Notes under the pieces: model-generated | Database searches by the model: none | Seen by the model: only the letters and a program-made list of their open reading frames with translations | What the model was told of the DNA's origin: nothing | Translations under genes and position numbers: made by a program | Part shown: positions 53,896-63,210 of the stretch, piece after piece | Layout: each line of letters starts with the position of its first letter | Numbering within the stretch: position 1 is the first letter of the stretch | NCBI GenBank assembly: GCA_965247385.1 | Contig: CBDFHG010000007.1 | Span: 1,116,001 to 1,180,000 of the forward strand | Reading direction: 5' to 3' | DNA: 64,000 nucleotides | Source: Thermohalobaculum sp965247385 | Lineage (GTDB): Bacteria > Pseudomonadota > Alphaproteobacteria > Rhodobacterales > Rhodobacteraceae

Positions 53896-53932
53896 CCATG
53901 GTGAAGAGTTCGTCCGGCGTGCGCACCAGATC

Positions 53933-54789
53933 TTAGCCGATCTTGGCGCAGACCACGAGCACCGGCAGCGCCAGCAGCACCCGCAACTGTTCGGCCTTCA
54001 GCTTCGGCCCGACCCGGACACCGATCTGCGTCCCGACCACCCCGCCCAGCAGCAGCACCGCCAAGGAGGCCGTCGACCGTCTGGTTCAGGATCGCGTGCA
54101 TCAGCGTGGTGGCGCCGGTCACGAACATGATCTGGAACAGTGAGGTGCCGACAACCACGGTCGTCGCCATCCCCAGCAGATAGATCATCGCCGGCACCAT
54201 GATGAAGCCGCCGCCGACCCCGATGATCGCCGCCAGAACGCCGACCATCGCGCCAACCAGAAGCGGCGGGATTGCGCTGATACAGAGGTTCGAAGCCCGG
54301 AGCCGCATTTTGAAGGGCAGGCCGTGTATCCAGTTGTGATGGCGTTTCGGCCAGGAGCGGCCACGCTTTGCGCGGCGCAATGCCCAGCACGCTCTCGACG
54401 AACATCGGCGCGCCGACGATGCCCAGGAAAACGACGTAGCAAAGCGAGACCATCAGATCGACCTGGCCCAACTTGCGCAAAGCCGCGAAGATATGCACCC
54501 CGATCGCCGACCCAACCAGGCCACCGGCCAGCAGCACCGCCCCCATCTTGAAGTCGACCGTCCTGCGCCGCCAATGGGCCAGTACGCCCGAGAACGATGA
54601 GGCGACGATCTGGTTCGCCTCGGTCGCCACCGCCACTGCTGGCGGAATGCCGATCAGGATCAGGAGCGGCGTCATCAGGAAACCGCCACCGACCCCGAAC
54701 AGGCCCGACAAGAATCCGGCGCCCCCTCCCAGCCCAGGCAGAAGGAAGGCGTTTACAGAGACTTCGGCGACCGGCAGATAGATATTCAT
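53933..54789 (-). pseudogene. TSUP (TauE/SafE) permease, decayed tandem duplicate
   Basis: The ATG at 54789 opens MNIYLPVAEVSVNAFLLPGL, FLSGLFGVGGGFLMTPLLIL, aligned with the intact neighbour. Near 54385 one extra G shifts the frame; the continuation LRRAKRGRSWPKRHHNWIHG and VGGGFIMVPAMIYLLGMATT is in a second frame. Near 54066 a further shift leads to LAVLLLLGGVVGTQIGVRVG and a stop at 53933 (TAA after VVCAKIG). Two independent shifts make a sequencing artefact less likely than decay. Its usual partner TIGR02186 follows. Confidence 0.82.
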
Positions 54790-54999
54790 GGAGGCCCCGA
54801 TACGGCGCGGAACACCCCTTAACGCGAAAGATTCGGGGCTTCCAGCACCACCTCCCCCGGCGCCATGGTGCCAGATCGCGATATCCCGTCGCGGCAATGG
54901 AGCCAGCGGATGCAATCTGGGCGAAGGGACCGGTGATTTTCACCCTGACGGCGCCGACCTCCCGCCAAATCGATTCCCAGGCAGTGATCACGGAGCGGG

Positions 55000-55914
55000 T
55001 CATGGCGCCCGCTCCGAGATCACGATAAACACCTCGCCCGGAACGTGGACCAGACCCAGACCGATCTGGAAACAGACGGCGAGAACAATGAGTGCCAGCG
55101 CCACCCGCATCTGCTCGGCCTTCATGCGCGGCGCGAAATGCGCGCCGATCTGCGCCCCGATCACGCCCCCCAACAGCAACATCACCGCCAGTAACACATC
55201 GACAGTTTGGCTGGTGATCGAGTGCATCAGCGTCGTCGCCGCGGTCACGAACAGGATCTGGAACAGCGACGTGCCGACAACCACATTTGTCGCCATCCCC
55301 AGCAGATAGATCATCGCCGGCACCATGATGAAGCCGCCGCCAACCCCCATGATCGCCGACAGCACACCGACCATCGCGCCGATCAGCAGCGGCGGGATCG
55401 CCGAGATGTAGAGGTTCGATGCCCTAAACCGCATCTTGAACGGCAGGCCATGCACCCAGCCATGACGCCGGCGGCGTTTGACGATGCCCTTCTTGGAGCG
55501 CCGCAGCGCCTGCACCCCTTCGACGAGCATCAGCGTCCCGATGGTGCCAAGCAAGACCACATAGCAAAGCGACACCACCAGATCGACCTGGCCCAGCTCG
55601 CGCAGCAGCGCAAATATCTGAACCCCGGCCGCCGACCCGGCCACCCCGCCCACCAGCAGCACCAGCCCCATTTTGAAATCGACCGTCTTGCGCCGCAAAT
55701 GCACCAACACGCCCGAGAACGAGGCCCCCGCGACCTGGTTCGCCCCCGTCGCCACCGCCACTGCCGGCGGAATGCCGATCAGGATCAGCAGTGGCGTGAT
55801 CAGGAACCCGCCGCCGACCCCGAACAGGCCGGACAAGACCCCGACCCCCCCGCCGAGAGCAATCAGCAGGTATATATTGACCGAAATCTCGGCGATGGGG
55901 AGGTAGATTTGCAT
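55000..55914 (-). CDS. TSUP (TauE/SafE) family permease, intact
   Basis: 304 residues, eight to nine hydrophobic helices. Two family repeats: GGGVGVLSGLFGVGGGFLIT at the N-terminus and GAMVGVLSAIMGVGGGFIMV in the second half. The loop between them is basic (RRSKKGIVKRRRRHGWVHGL). It resembles the decayed duplicate downstream along its whole length. Probably exports sulfite, sulfoacetate or another small anion across the inner membrane; specificity is unknown. With the duplicate and TIGR02186 it forms one minus-strand run. Confidence 0.9.
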   Translation of the reverse strand: MQIYLPIAEISVNIYLLIALGGGVGVLSGLFGVGGGFLITPLLILIGIPPAVAVATGANQVAGASFSGVLVHLRRKTVDFKMGLVLLVGGVAGSAAGVQIFALLRELGQVDLVVSLCYVVLLGTIGTLMLVEGVQALRRSKKGIVKRRRRHGWVHGLPFKMRFRASNLYISAIPPLLIGAMVGVLSAIMGVGGGFIMVPAMIYLLGMATNVVVGTSLFQILFVTAATTLMHSITSQTVDVLLAVMLLLGGVIGAQIGAHFAPRMKAEQMRVALALIVLAVCFQIGLGLVHVPGEVFIVISERAP

Positions 55915-56458
55915 TAAGACCCCGCCTGGATGGGTTCTCCATCTAACGCGCCCCTGCGCAGGATACTAGGTGTGAGCTTTCAGCAGGCTCTCCATCGGGT
56001 CCGACCCGAGGAAGCTGGAGTTATGGTGCTTCAGAGTTCCAGGGAGGACCGGATGAACAGTCACAAGAATGCGCGCTTGACTGCGCTGCAGCGTCCTGAT
56101 CGACCGTTTCCTGAACAGGCGGGTCGCCTTGTGCGCCGCGTCCGGCATAGGTTGCGCATTCTCAACGATGCTGGCAAAATCCCCGGCGGTCAGACCCGCA
56201 ACGGGTTCGGCGCTGTTTTGGACTATCGTCCGGCAGTTTCTCACATGCGCTATCGGTTCCGCTGGATGGTAGTGCGCAGAGCAGAACATGCGATCCGACT
56301 CCGGCTTGAGCACCGGTCGCGCGAATGTGGCCGGATGTCACACCACATGCTTTGCTTGTTTCCGCCCACGCAACCGAATAACCGATCAGGGCTTGCCGCA
56401 CGAGGCAGGTTCATGCGACTTTCGCAGCAAGTTCGACGAGGTTGAATAGGGGGAGAAG
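55915..56458. other. 544 bases with no supported gene; trace of an IS481-like start
   Basis: At 56053 an ATG preceded by gggaggacc opens MNSHKNARLTALQR, very like the first residues of IS481-type transposases, but similarity ends there. Long frames on both strands here show no other family pattern. It is probably the upstream region of the glycosyltransferase operon carrying an IS scar. Confidence 0.45.
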
Positions 56459-57682
56459 ATGACGGGCGCGAGGCTGGCCTCCGGCTGTTCCCGAGATAGA
56501 CGAACCCTGCTCTACAGCCACGATACGTTCGGGCTCGGCCATCTGCGCCGTTCGCGCACCATCGCAACGGCGCTGATCGAGGCCAATCCGGACTGCTCGG
56601 CGCTGATCGTCACGGGTTCGCCAATTGCCGGGCGCTTCGATTTTCCGGAGCGCGTCGATCACGTGCGCCTGCCCGGCGTCGTCAAGCTGGCCGACGGCAG
56701 TTACACTTCGTCGAACCTGCCCATGGACATCGACCAGATGGCCGGCCTGCGCGGCGCGATCATCGCCACGGCCGAACGCGAGTTCCAGCCCGACCTGCTG
56801 ATCATCGACAAGGAACCGTGGGGATTCCGCCACGAACTGGCCGATACCCTGCGGGCCGCCCGCGACCGCGGCGCCCACATCGTTCTCGGCATTCGCGATG
56901 TGTTGGACGACGAGGACGCCCTGGCCCGCGAGTGGGAGCGAAAGGGCTCGATCGACGCGATCGAGGAGTTCTACGACGAAATCTGGATCTACGGCATTCC
57001 CCAGATCTGCCGCCCGCTGACCGGGCTGGGCTTGTCGCCCCGCATGGAGAGCCGCGCGATCTATACCGGCTATTTGCGCCGCGACGCCGCCGACTGGCCA
57101 GCCGAGTTCGGTTCCGAATTGCCCGAGGAACCCTATATCCTGGTCACAACCGGCGGCGGCGGCGACGGCACCGCGCTGGTCGACTGGGTGCTGCGCGCCT
57201 ACGAAGCCGATCCCACGCTGTCGCCTCATGCGCTGATCGTCTACGGCCCGTTCATGAATGCGCCTGACCGGCAGGATTTCGACAACCGGGTCGCGGCGCT
57301 GGATGGCCGGGTCACCGCACTCAGCTTCCACCCCCGCCTGGAACGTGTGCTGGCCGAGGCAACCGGCGTGGTTGCCATGGGTGGCTACAACACCTTCTGC
57401 GAGATTCTGTCGATGGACAAACCGGCGATCATCGCGCCCCGCACCCAACCCCGGCGCGAACAGGTCATTCGTGCGGCAGCAGCGGAGGAACTCGGCTTGG
57501 TGCGGATGCTCTCGCCCGAGCGCGATGGCGAAAGCGCCAGGGCGATGGCCGACGCAATCCACGCCCTGGCCCACCAACCCCGGCCCTCCGAAGTGCGCAT
57601 TCCCGGGCTGCTGTCCGGCCTGTCGAGCATCGCCGAGCGAGTGGCCGGGACCTCCGTCGCTTTTGCCGCTGCGGGAGAATAG
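56459..57682 (+). CDS. GT-B glycosyltransferase, COG4671-like (MurG-related)
   Basis: 407 residues. The N-terminal half has RTLLYSHDTFGLGHLRRSRT (the glycine/His acceptor loop), LLIIDKEPWGFRHELADTLR and HIVLGIRDVLDDEDALAREW. The C-terminal nucleotide-sugar domain has YILVTTGGGGDGTALVDWVL, GVVAMGGYNTFCEILSMDKP and AIIAPRTQPRREQVIRA. Predicted glycosyltransferases of this group resemble MurG. First gene of a six-gene run; the next gene starts 4 bp after its stop. Confidence 0.85.
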   Translation: MTGARLASGCSRDRRTLLYSHDTFGLGHLRRSRTIATALIEANPDCSALIVTGSPIAGRFDFPERVDHVRLPGVVKLADGSYTSSNLPMDIDQMAGLRGAIIATAEREFQPDLLIIDKEPWGFRHELADTLRAARDRGAHIVLGIRDVLDDEDALAREWERKGSIDAIEEFYDEIWIYGIPQICRPLTGLGLSPRMESRAIYTGYLRRDAADWPAEFGSELPEEPYILVTTGGGGDGTALVDWVLRAYEADPTLSPHALIVYGPFMNAPDRQDFDNRVAALDGRVTALSFHPRLERVLAEATGVVAMGGYNTFCEILSMDKPAIIAPRTQPRREQVIRAAAAEELGLVRMLSPERDGESARAMADAIHALAHQPRPSEVRIPGLLSGLSSIAERVAGTSVAFAAAGE

Positions 57683-57685
57683 GCG

Positions 57686-58906
57686 ATGACCGGCGCGCTC
57701 GCGGTGGTGCTCAAGGGCTACCCGCGCCTGTCCGAAACCTTCATCGCGCAGGAGCTTCGGGCGCTGGAGATACGTGGCCACCACTTCGACATCTGGTCCC
57801 TGCGCCACCCCTGTGACGACCGGATCCACCCGATCCATGACGAGATCACCGCCGACCGGCACTATCTTCCGGAATATCTGCACGACGAGCCGGGGCGGCT
57901 GTTGCGGTCACTGTTCAGACTGGCGCGGTCGCGCCGGTTCTGGAGCGCGGCACGGGTCTGGCTCGGCGATTTCATGCGCGACCGAACGCTCAACCGCATT
58001 CGCCGCTTCGGCCAAGCCGCGGTGCTGGCGGCGGAACTGCCCGCCGAGACCCGCTTTCTCTACGCCCATTTCCTCCACACTCCGGGCTCGGTCGCCCGCT
58101 ATACGGCGCTGATCCGTGGCATCGGCTGGGGGTTTTCAGCCCATGCCAAGGATATCTGGACTATCCCGGATTGGGAAAAACGCGAGAAAATCGCCGATTG
58201 CAGGTTTGGTGTCACATGTACCGGCACCGGTGCCGAACATCTGCAGCACCTCGATCTCCGCGGAGACAAGATATCGCTGGTCTATCATGGCCTCGACCTG
58301 TCGCGTTTTCCCGCACCGCCCGACACCCGCCCGGCGGGCAATCGCTTCACCCTGCTGTCGGTCGGGCGGTTGGTGGCCAAGAAGGGCTATGGCGACCTTC
58401 TGGAAGCCTTGAGCCACCTGCCGGCCGAGCTTGACTGGCGTTTCATCCATATTGGCGGCGGCGAGTTGAAGCGCGGCATCGAGGCCCGCGCCAAGCGCCT
58501 TGAACTGAGCGACCGGATCGAGTGGCACGGCAAGCGCGCCCAGGACGACGTGATCGCGGCAATGCGCTCGTCCGACCTGTTTGTGCTGCCCTCGAAGATC
58601 GCCGACAATGGCGACCGGGACGGGTTGCCCAACGTGCTGATGGAGGCCGCTAGCCAAAAGCTTCCGATCCTGACCACCGACGTCTCGGCAATCCCCGAAT
58701 TCATCGCCAACGGCGTCCACGGCACCCTGGTTCCGCCGGGCGATACCAAGGCGCTGAGCGACGCCATCGTCGCCCTGGCTGCAGATCCGGCGCGACGCGA
58801 CGCCATGGCCGATGCCGCCTACCAACGGCTGACCGACAGCTTCGGCATGGAAGCCGGAATCGAGATGGTCGACGCGCAGTTGCGGACCGCCATCGCCCAG
58901 GCATGA
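57686..58906 (+). CDS. Family 4-type glycosyltransferase (WcaL/colanic-acid-like)
   Basis: 406 residues. It starts MTGALAVVLKGYPRLSETFI, the typical opening of WcaL-type transferases. GT-B C-terminal domain: FTLLSVGRLVAKKGYGDLLE, then FVLPSKIADNGDRDGLPNVL and MEAASQKLPILTTDVSAIPE, the retaining EX7E-type motif. A retaining GT4 enzyme adding a sugar to an exported glycan is likely. It is placed tightly between two other glycosyltransferases. Confidence 0.88.
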   Translation: MTGALAVVLKGYPRLSETFIAQELRALEIRGHHFDIWSLRHPCDDRIHPIHDEITADRHYLPEYLHDEPGRLLRSLFRLARSRRFWSAARVWLGDFMRDRTLNRIRRFGQAAVLAAELPAETRFLYAHFLHTPGSVARYTALIRGIGWGFSAHAKDIWTIPDWEKREKIADCRFGVTCTGTGAEHLQHLDLRGDKISLVYHGLDLSRFPAPPDTRPAGNRFTLLSVGRLVAKKGYGDLLEALSHLPAELDWRFIHIGGGELKRGIEARAKRLELSDRIEWHGKRAQDDVIAAMRSSDLFVLPSKIADNGDRDGLPNVLMEAASQKLPILTTDVSAIPEFIANGVHGTLVPPGDTKALSDAIVALAADPARRDAMADAAYQRLTDSFGMEAGIEMVDAQLRTAIAQA

Positions 58907-58916
58907 CCGACCGGCC

Positions 58917-60032
58917 ATGACAAACCGGCCCCGTGTCGCCTTCCACGCCCCGATGAAGGCCCCGGATCACCCCAGCCCCTCCGGCGACCGCCACATCGCC
59001 CGCCTGACCCTGCAAGCATTGAGCCGCGCCGGGTTTGAGGCAACCTGCGTCTCACGTTTCAGAACCCTCGACATGACCGGAGACCCGGCAGCACAGGCCA
59101 GGCTCCAGACCGAGGCGCAAGCCGAAGCGGCCCGGCTGATCCACGAACTGGCCGCGGCCCCCCCGGCGCTCTGGTTCACCTACCATTGCTACTACAAGGC
59201 CCCGGACCTCATCGGCCCCACCGTTGCTGATGCACTCGGCATCCCCTATGTCATTTCGGAGGCTTCGGTCTCGCCAAAACGCCACGGCGGCCCCTGGGCC
59301 GATTTCGCCGCCCTTTCGGACACCGCCATCGCCCGCGCCGACAAGTTGTTCTGGACCACCGCCCGCGACCGCCCGGCGCTGGAGGCCGCGGGCCATGGTG
59401 CGAAGATGATCCACCTGCCCGCCTTCCTCGACCCCGGCCCACCTCCCGAAGACTGGCGCGTTGCGCCCCGGCCCCCGGGTCATTCGGCGGGCGACCCCCT
59501 CCGCCTGCTGACCGTCGCGATGATGCGCCCCGGCGACAAGCTGGAGAGCTACCGCCGCCTCGCCGCCGCACTGGCGCATCTGCCCGGCGATTGGCGGCTG
59601 ACGGTGATTGGCCACGGCACTGCGCGCGAGCCGGTTCTGACCCTCCTCGCCCCCTTCGCCCGGAGGTTAACCCATATAGATGACATTGATGACCCGAGCC
59701 TCATCCTCCCCCATTACCAGGCCGCCGGCCTGCTGGTCTGGCCCGGCGTCAACGAGGGCGTCGGCATGGTCTGGCTCGAGGCCCAGGCCGCCGGTCTGCC
59801 GGTGATCGCCGAGGACGGGCCCGCCGCCCGCGCCGTGATCGCTTCGACGAATTCCGGCGGCGGCAAGCTGCCGCCCCCGGACGACCCGCGCGCCTTCGCC
59901 GAGGCGATCGTCGAGGCCGCTGCCAACCGCCCGGCCCTGTCGTGCGCCGCCCGCGCCCATGTCGAGGCGCAACACAGCCTCGACACTGCCGCCGCAACCC
60001 TGAAATCCTGCCGGCCGGCGCTGCTGCCATGA
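58917..60032 (+). CDS. GT-B glycosyltransferase (family 1/4-like)
   Basis: 371 residues. The N-terminal half has FHAPMKAPDHPSPSGDRHIA and WFTYHCYYKAPDLIGPTVAD; the C-terminal half has LRLLTVAMMRPGDKLESYRR, LLVWPGVNEGVGMVWLEAQA and AGLPVIAEDGPAAR, which resembles the EX7E nucleotide-sugar site. A retaining glycosyltransferase is likely; donor and acceptor are unknown. Its stop overlaps the next ATG (ATGA). Confidence 0.82.
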   Translation: MTNRPRVAFHAPMKAPDHPSPSGDRHIARLTLQALSRAGFEATCVSRFRTLDMTGDPAAQARLQTEAQAEAARLIHELAAAPPALWFTYHCYYKAPDLIGPTVADALGIPYVISEASVSPKRHGGPWADFAALSDTAIARADKLFWTTARDRPALEAAGHGAKMIHLPAFLDPGPPPEDWRVAPRPPGHSAGDPLRLLTVAMMRPGDKLESYRRLAAALAHLPGDWRLTVIGHGTAREPVLTLLAPFARRLTHIDDIDDPSLILPHYQAAGLLVWPGVNEGVGMVWLEAQAAGLPVIAEDGPAARAVIASTNSGGGKLPPPDDPRAFAEAIVEAAANRPALSCAARAHVEAQHSLDTAAATLKSCRPALLP

Positions 60033-60625
60033 CCCGCATCGCGCTCCTGCGCCACTTCCCGACAAGCTGGAACAACGAACACCAGCTCCAGGGCCAGGCC
60101 GACATCCCCCTGACCGACGAATCCCGCGAGCAACTGAACGATCTGACTATTCCAGCGCCATGGAACTCCGCACGGATCATCGCCTCGCCCCTGACCCGCG
60201 CCGCTGAAACCGCCCGAATCCTGACCCGTGGCCACCCCGTCGCTCTCGATCCCCGGCTGGTCGAGATCAGCTTTGGCGAATGGGAGGGCCGTCACGGCGC
60301 CGACCTGCTGGCCGACCCGGAATCCGGCTATGTGAATGTCGAGGACTGGGGCTGGCACCGTCGCCCCCCCGGCGGCGAAAGCCCCTGGGAGGTATGGCAA
60401 CGGGTGCGCCCGGCCCTGACCGAGATCGCCACCGAGGCGGCCCCCGCCCTACTGGTCATCCACCGCGCCCTGATGCGGGTGATCCTCGCCCGCGCCTGGG
60501 GCTGGAACTACGACAGCCCGGAACCGTTCAAGATCAAGCGCGGACGGATCTACCCGCTGACCCTGCTGCCCGACGGCACCCCCACCGCGCCCGAGGACCC
60601 CGACCAGCTGGAACCGATCCCGTGA
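60029..60625 (+). CDS. Histidine phosphatase superfamily protein
   Basis: 198 residues from the ATG giving MTRIALLRHFPTSWNNEHQL. The catalytic phosphohistidine is in LLRHF (the usual RHG/RHA as RHF), with the second Arg and Glu in IIASPLTRAAETARIL and ISFGEWEGRHGADL, and the proton-donor His in LLVIHRALMRVILARAWGWN. It may remove phosphate from a sugar phosphate for glycan assembly. The start overlaps the preceding glycosyltransferase and its stop overlaps the next start (GTGA), so it is coupled to both. Confidence 0.86.
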   Translation: MTRIALLRHFPTSWNNEHQLQGQADIPLTDESREQLNDLTIPAPWNSARIIASPLTRAAETARILTRGHPVALDPRLVEISFGEWEGRHGADLLADPESGYVNVEDWGWHRRPPGGESPWEVWQRVRPALTEIATEAAPALLVIHRALMRVILARAWGWNYDSPEPFKIKRGRIYPLTLLPDGTPTAPEDPDQLEPIP

Positions 60626-61779
60626 CCGGCCCAAACCCTATGATCGCCTTTCTCTGTTGCCACCTCTCCGGCACCGGACACCTGGTGCGCACCCTGGCGC
60701 TGGCCCGGGCCACAGTGGCTGCGGGCGCGGAGGTTCTGGTCATATGTGGCGGCCGCCCGCTCGACCATATCGACCGGACGGAGATCGCCTTCTGGCAACT
60801 CCCCCCGGTCCAGGTGCCGGATTTCGACTTCTCGACCCTGCGCAAACCGGACGGCAACGTTGCTGACGATGTCTACCTCGCCACCCGCCGCGGGGCACTG
60901 GAACATGCCATGACCGCCTTCCGCCCCGACGCCCTCATCACCGAGCTGTTTCCCCTCGGCCGCCGCATCCTTGCCGCCGAATTCGAAGCCGCGATCGCCG
61001 CCGCCCGCACTGCCAATCGGGGCACAAAGATCATCGCCTCGGTCCGCGACATCCCCGAGCCGCCCTCAAAGCCCATCCGCCTCCAACAGGCCGCCGACCG
61101 GCTGCGCCAGCATTACGACGCCCTGCTGGTCCATGGCGACGCCAGTTTCGTGGCGCTCGACGCCACCTGGCCCCTGCCCGGCGACCTGAGGCCGATAACC
61201 CACCACACCGGCTATGTGGCAGGCCACCCGCCCCCCGCCTGCGATGCCCCCGGCGAGACCGTCCTCGTCGCCGTCGGCGGCGGCGTTCTGGGCCGCCGCC
61301 TGCTGGCGATGGCGGCACAGGCCGCCGCTCTCTCGCCCCGCCCCTGGCACCTGCTGACCGGCGGCGCCGACGCCGCCGACACTGCCCGCGCCCTCACCGC
61401 GCAATACGGGCGCGCAAACCTTACCGTCGAACCCGCCCGTCCCGACTACAAACCGCTGCTGACCAAGGCCGTCTGCTCGGTCAGTCTGGCGGGCTACAAC
61501 ACGGTGCTCGACCTGGCGGGCTGCACCACCCCCGCCATCCTCGTTCCCTTCGACGAGCACGGTGAACGCGAGCAGGTGATCCGCGCCGAACGCCTCGCCC
61601 AATGCGGCGGCTTCACCGTCATGCGGGTCGCCAACCTGACCCCCACAGCCTTGGCCACCGCTGCCGAGATCGCCGCCACCGGCCCCCGCCGCACCCCCAT
61701 GGCCCTCGCCCGCGACGGCGCTACCCTGGCGGCCGAAAAAATCCTGGAGATCACCGCCGGATGCCGGATGACCAAATGA
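60622..61779 (+). CDS. Second GT-B glycosyltransferase, COG4671-like
   Basis: 385 residues from a GTG that overlaps the previous stop; the ATG six codons later (MIAFLCCHLSGTGHLVRTLA) is an alternative. It has the same layout as the gene at 56459: an acceptor loop GTGHLVRTLALA, ALITELFPLGRRILAAEFEA, KIIASVRDIPEPPSKPI, and a C-terminal domain VLVAVGGGVLGRRLLAMAAQ, SVSLAGYNTVLDLAGCTTPA, ILVPFDEHGEREQVIRAERL. It may be an ancient paralogue of that first gene. The stop overlaps the methyltransferase start. Confidence 0.83.
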   Translation: MTGPNPMIAFLCCHLSGTGHLVRTLALARATVAAGAEVLVICGGRPLDHIDRTEIAFWQLPPVQVPDFDFSTLRKPDGNVADDVYLATRRGALEHAMTAFRPDALITELFPLGRRILAAEFEAAIAAARTANRGTKIIASVRDIPEPPSKPIRLQQAADRLRQHYDALLVHGDASFVALDATWPLPGDLRPITHHTGYVAGHPPPACDAPGETVLVAVGGGVLGRRLLAMAAQAAALSPRPWHLLTGGADAADTARALTAQYGRANLTVEPARPDYKPLLTKAVCSVSLAGYNTVLDLAGCTTPAILVPFDEHGEREQVIRAERLAQCGGFTVMRVANLTPTALATAAEIAATGPRRTPMALARDGATLAAEKILEITAGCRMTK

Positions 61780-62498
61780 GCGAAAAGAAGCACATCCACG
61801 ACGTCGCGGGCCTGAATGCGCGCTTGCAGGACATCACCCGGCGTGCCCGAGTCGACCTGCGCTACCTGCACGACGACCGCAGCCGCCTGCACATCGTCGA
61901 GGCCACCCGCCACAGCACTCGCATTCTCGACATCGGCGCCGGAATGCGCGACCACCTGGGCGCGCTCGGCGATCGGGTCAAAACCCTCGACCTCAACGAT
62001 TTCGGCGATTACCCGGACATTCTCGGCGACGTCTGCTCGCCCTTCCCGGACTGGATGGAGGGCCGATACGACGCGGTGATCGCGCTGGCGATCCTCGAGC
62101 ATGTCTACGACCCCGCCGCCGCCGTCGCCAACTTCCGGCGCGCCTTGAGGCCCGGCGGAAAGCTGTTCCTCTACGTCCCCTGGATGTGGCGCTACCACGC
62201 ACCCCGCAACCTGATGTTCCAGGATTACCAACGCCTCAGCCGCGACGGCATGGCCTATCTGCTGCGGGACTTCGAGAACGTCACCCTCTATCCGCTCCGC
62301 GGCAAGTACTCCGCCATCCTCAACATGCTGAAGTTCTGGAAAGCTCATGTGGAGCGCCGTTTCGGCACCCGCCTCAACCGATTGGCCGACGCCCGCACCA
62401 GCGACTGGCGCAACACCATCCAGACCTCGGGCTTCTTCGCCGAGGCCGCCCGGCCCGTCGCCGCCCACACAGCGGAATCCGAAGACCGCGCCGATTGA
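61776..62498 (+). CDS. Class I SAM-dependent methyltransferase
   Basis: 240 residues from the ATG giving MSEKKHIHDVAGLNARLQDI (ATGA overlap with the preceding gene; an ATG five codons earlier is possible). Motif I is ILDIGAGMRDHLGALGDRVK, acidic motif II LDLNDFGD, post-II ALAILEHVYDPAAAVANFRR, then LRPGGKLFLYVPWMWRYHAP. It probably methylates a sugar hydroxyl or lipid intermediate of the glycan built by the upstream genes. Last gene of the run; an IS5 remnant follows within 50 bp. Confidence 0.85.
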   Translation: MSEKKHIHDVAGLNARLQDITRRARVDLRYLHDDRSRLHIVEATRHSTRILDIGAGMRDHLGALGDRVKTLDLNDFGDYPDILGDVCSPFPDWMEGRYDAVIALAILEHVYDPAAAVANFRRALRPGGKLFLYVPWMWRYHAPRNLMFQDYQRLSRDGMAYLLRDFENVTLYPLRGKYSAILNMLKFWKAHVERRFGTRLNRLADARTSDWRNTIQTSGFFAEAARPVAAHTAESEDRAD

Positions 62499-62539
62499 CC
62501 TCGATGGGCGGCCCGACCAGGGTCCGGCCGCTCCCCAAC

Positions 62540-62710
62540 CGGGTGGCGCCTCGCGAGATCGACCCCGAGGCCTGCAAATGGCACCACCTCATTGAGAATT
62601 TCTTCTGTAGTCTCAAAAACTTCAAACGCATCGCACTGCGGGCCTGCAAGACCGACAGCAGTTTCTCGGCAATGATCTACGCCAGTGCAACCGTGATAAA
62701 CTCAAGATGA
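62540..62710 (+). pseudogene. C-terminal fragment of an IS5-family transposase
   Basis: Reads HHLIENFFCSLKNFKRIALR, ACKTDSSFSAMIYASATVIN, then SR and a stop. This is the end of IS5-family (IS427-group-like) transposases (HLIENFFxKLKxFKRIAxRxxKT). Nothing of the catalytic domain remains. It marks the end of the glycan operon as a past insertion site. Confidence 0.78.
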
Positions 62711-62759
62711 AGCTCAACAGACCCTAGGCCGCCTGGCACCGGCGCAGGGAATTTCGGCC

Positions 62760-63105
62760 ATGCAGGCAATCAATGTCACGGTGCTCAATCCCTGGTTCCT
62801 CGGCGCGTTCTTCGGGACCGCCATCGGCAGCATTATCCTTGCGATTTTCGGCTATTCGAACTGGGGGGACATCTGGCGGGCCGTACCTTGTGACCGGTGC
62901 CATCCTTTATCTGGTCGGGAGTATTCTGGTGACGATGCTCTTCAACGTCCCGCTCAACAACGCGCTGGCGTCGGTTACACCGGATAGCGCGGAAGGCGCC
63001 GCTCCGTGGACCCGGTATCTTTCGACCTGGACGGTCTGGAACCACGTCAGAACACCAGCATCCCTGGCGGTGATGGCCTGCTTCATCATGGCATTCCGCC
63101 AGTGA
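62760..63105 (+). pseudogene. DUF1772 membrane protein, homopolymer frameshift
   Basis: The first frame MQAINVTVLNPWFLGAFFGT, AIGSIILAIFGYSNWG continues in another frame as GGPYLVTGAILYLVGSILVT, MLFNVPLNNALASVTPD, WTVWNHVRTPASLAVMACF. Removing one G from a run of six near 62864-62869 joins them. NVPLN..LA...W..Y...WT.WNHVRT is the DUF1772 pattern, a four-helix membrane protein of unknown function. A homopolymer sequencing error is a real alternative to true inactivation. Confidence 0.75.
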
Positions 63106-63141
63106 CACCTTGAAGCGCATTCCGCGACGCGCCCGGCGCGG

Positions 63142-63196
63142 CAGCACTACCAAACCACTATCAAAGGACTACCAGACCACCACCAAACCACTACCG
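63142..63196 (-). repeat. Array of five 11-bp repeats, copy 2
   Basis: On the minus strand: ggtagtggttt, ggtggtggtct, ggtagtccttt, gatagtggttt, ggtagtgctgc. Same unit length, number and consensus (ggtrgt + 5) as the array at 23112-23166, which is on the plus strand. Confidence 0.85.
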
Positions 63197-63210
63197 AAGG
63201 AATCCGGCAT

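Noticed and set aside
56053..56445. IS481-like transposase start (MNSHKNARLT)
   Set aside because: Only about a dozen residues match; no catalytic region or inverted repeats, so it is noted only as a possible scar.
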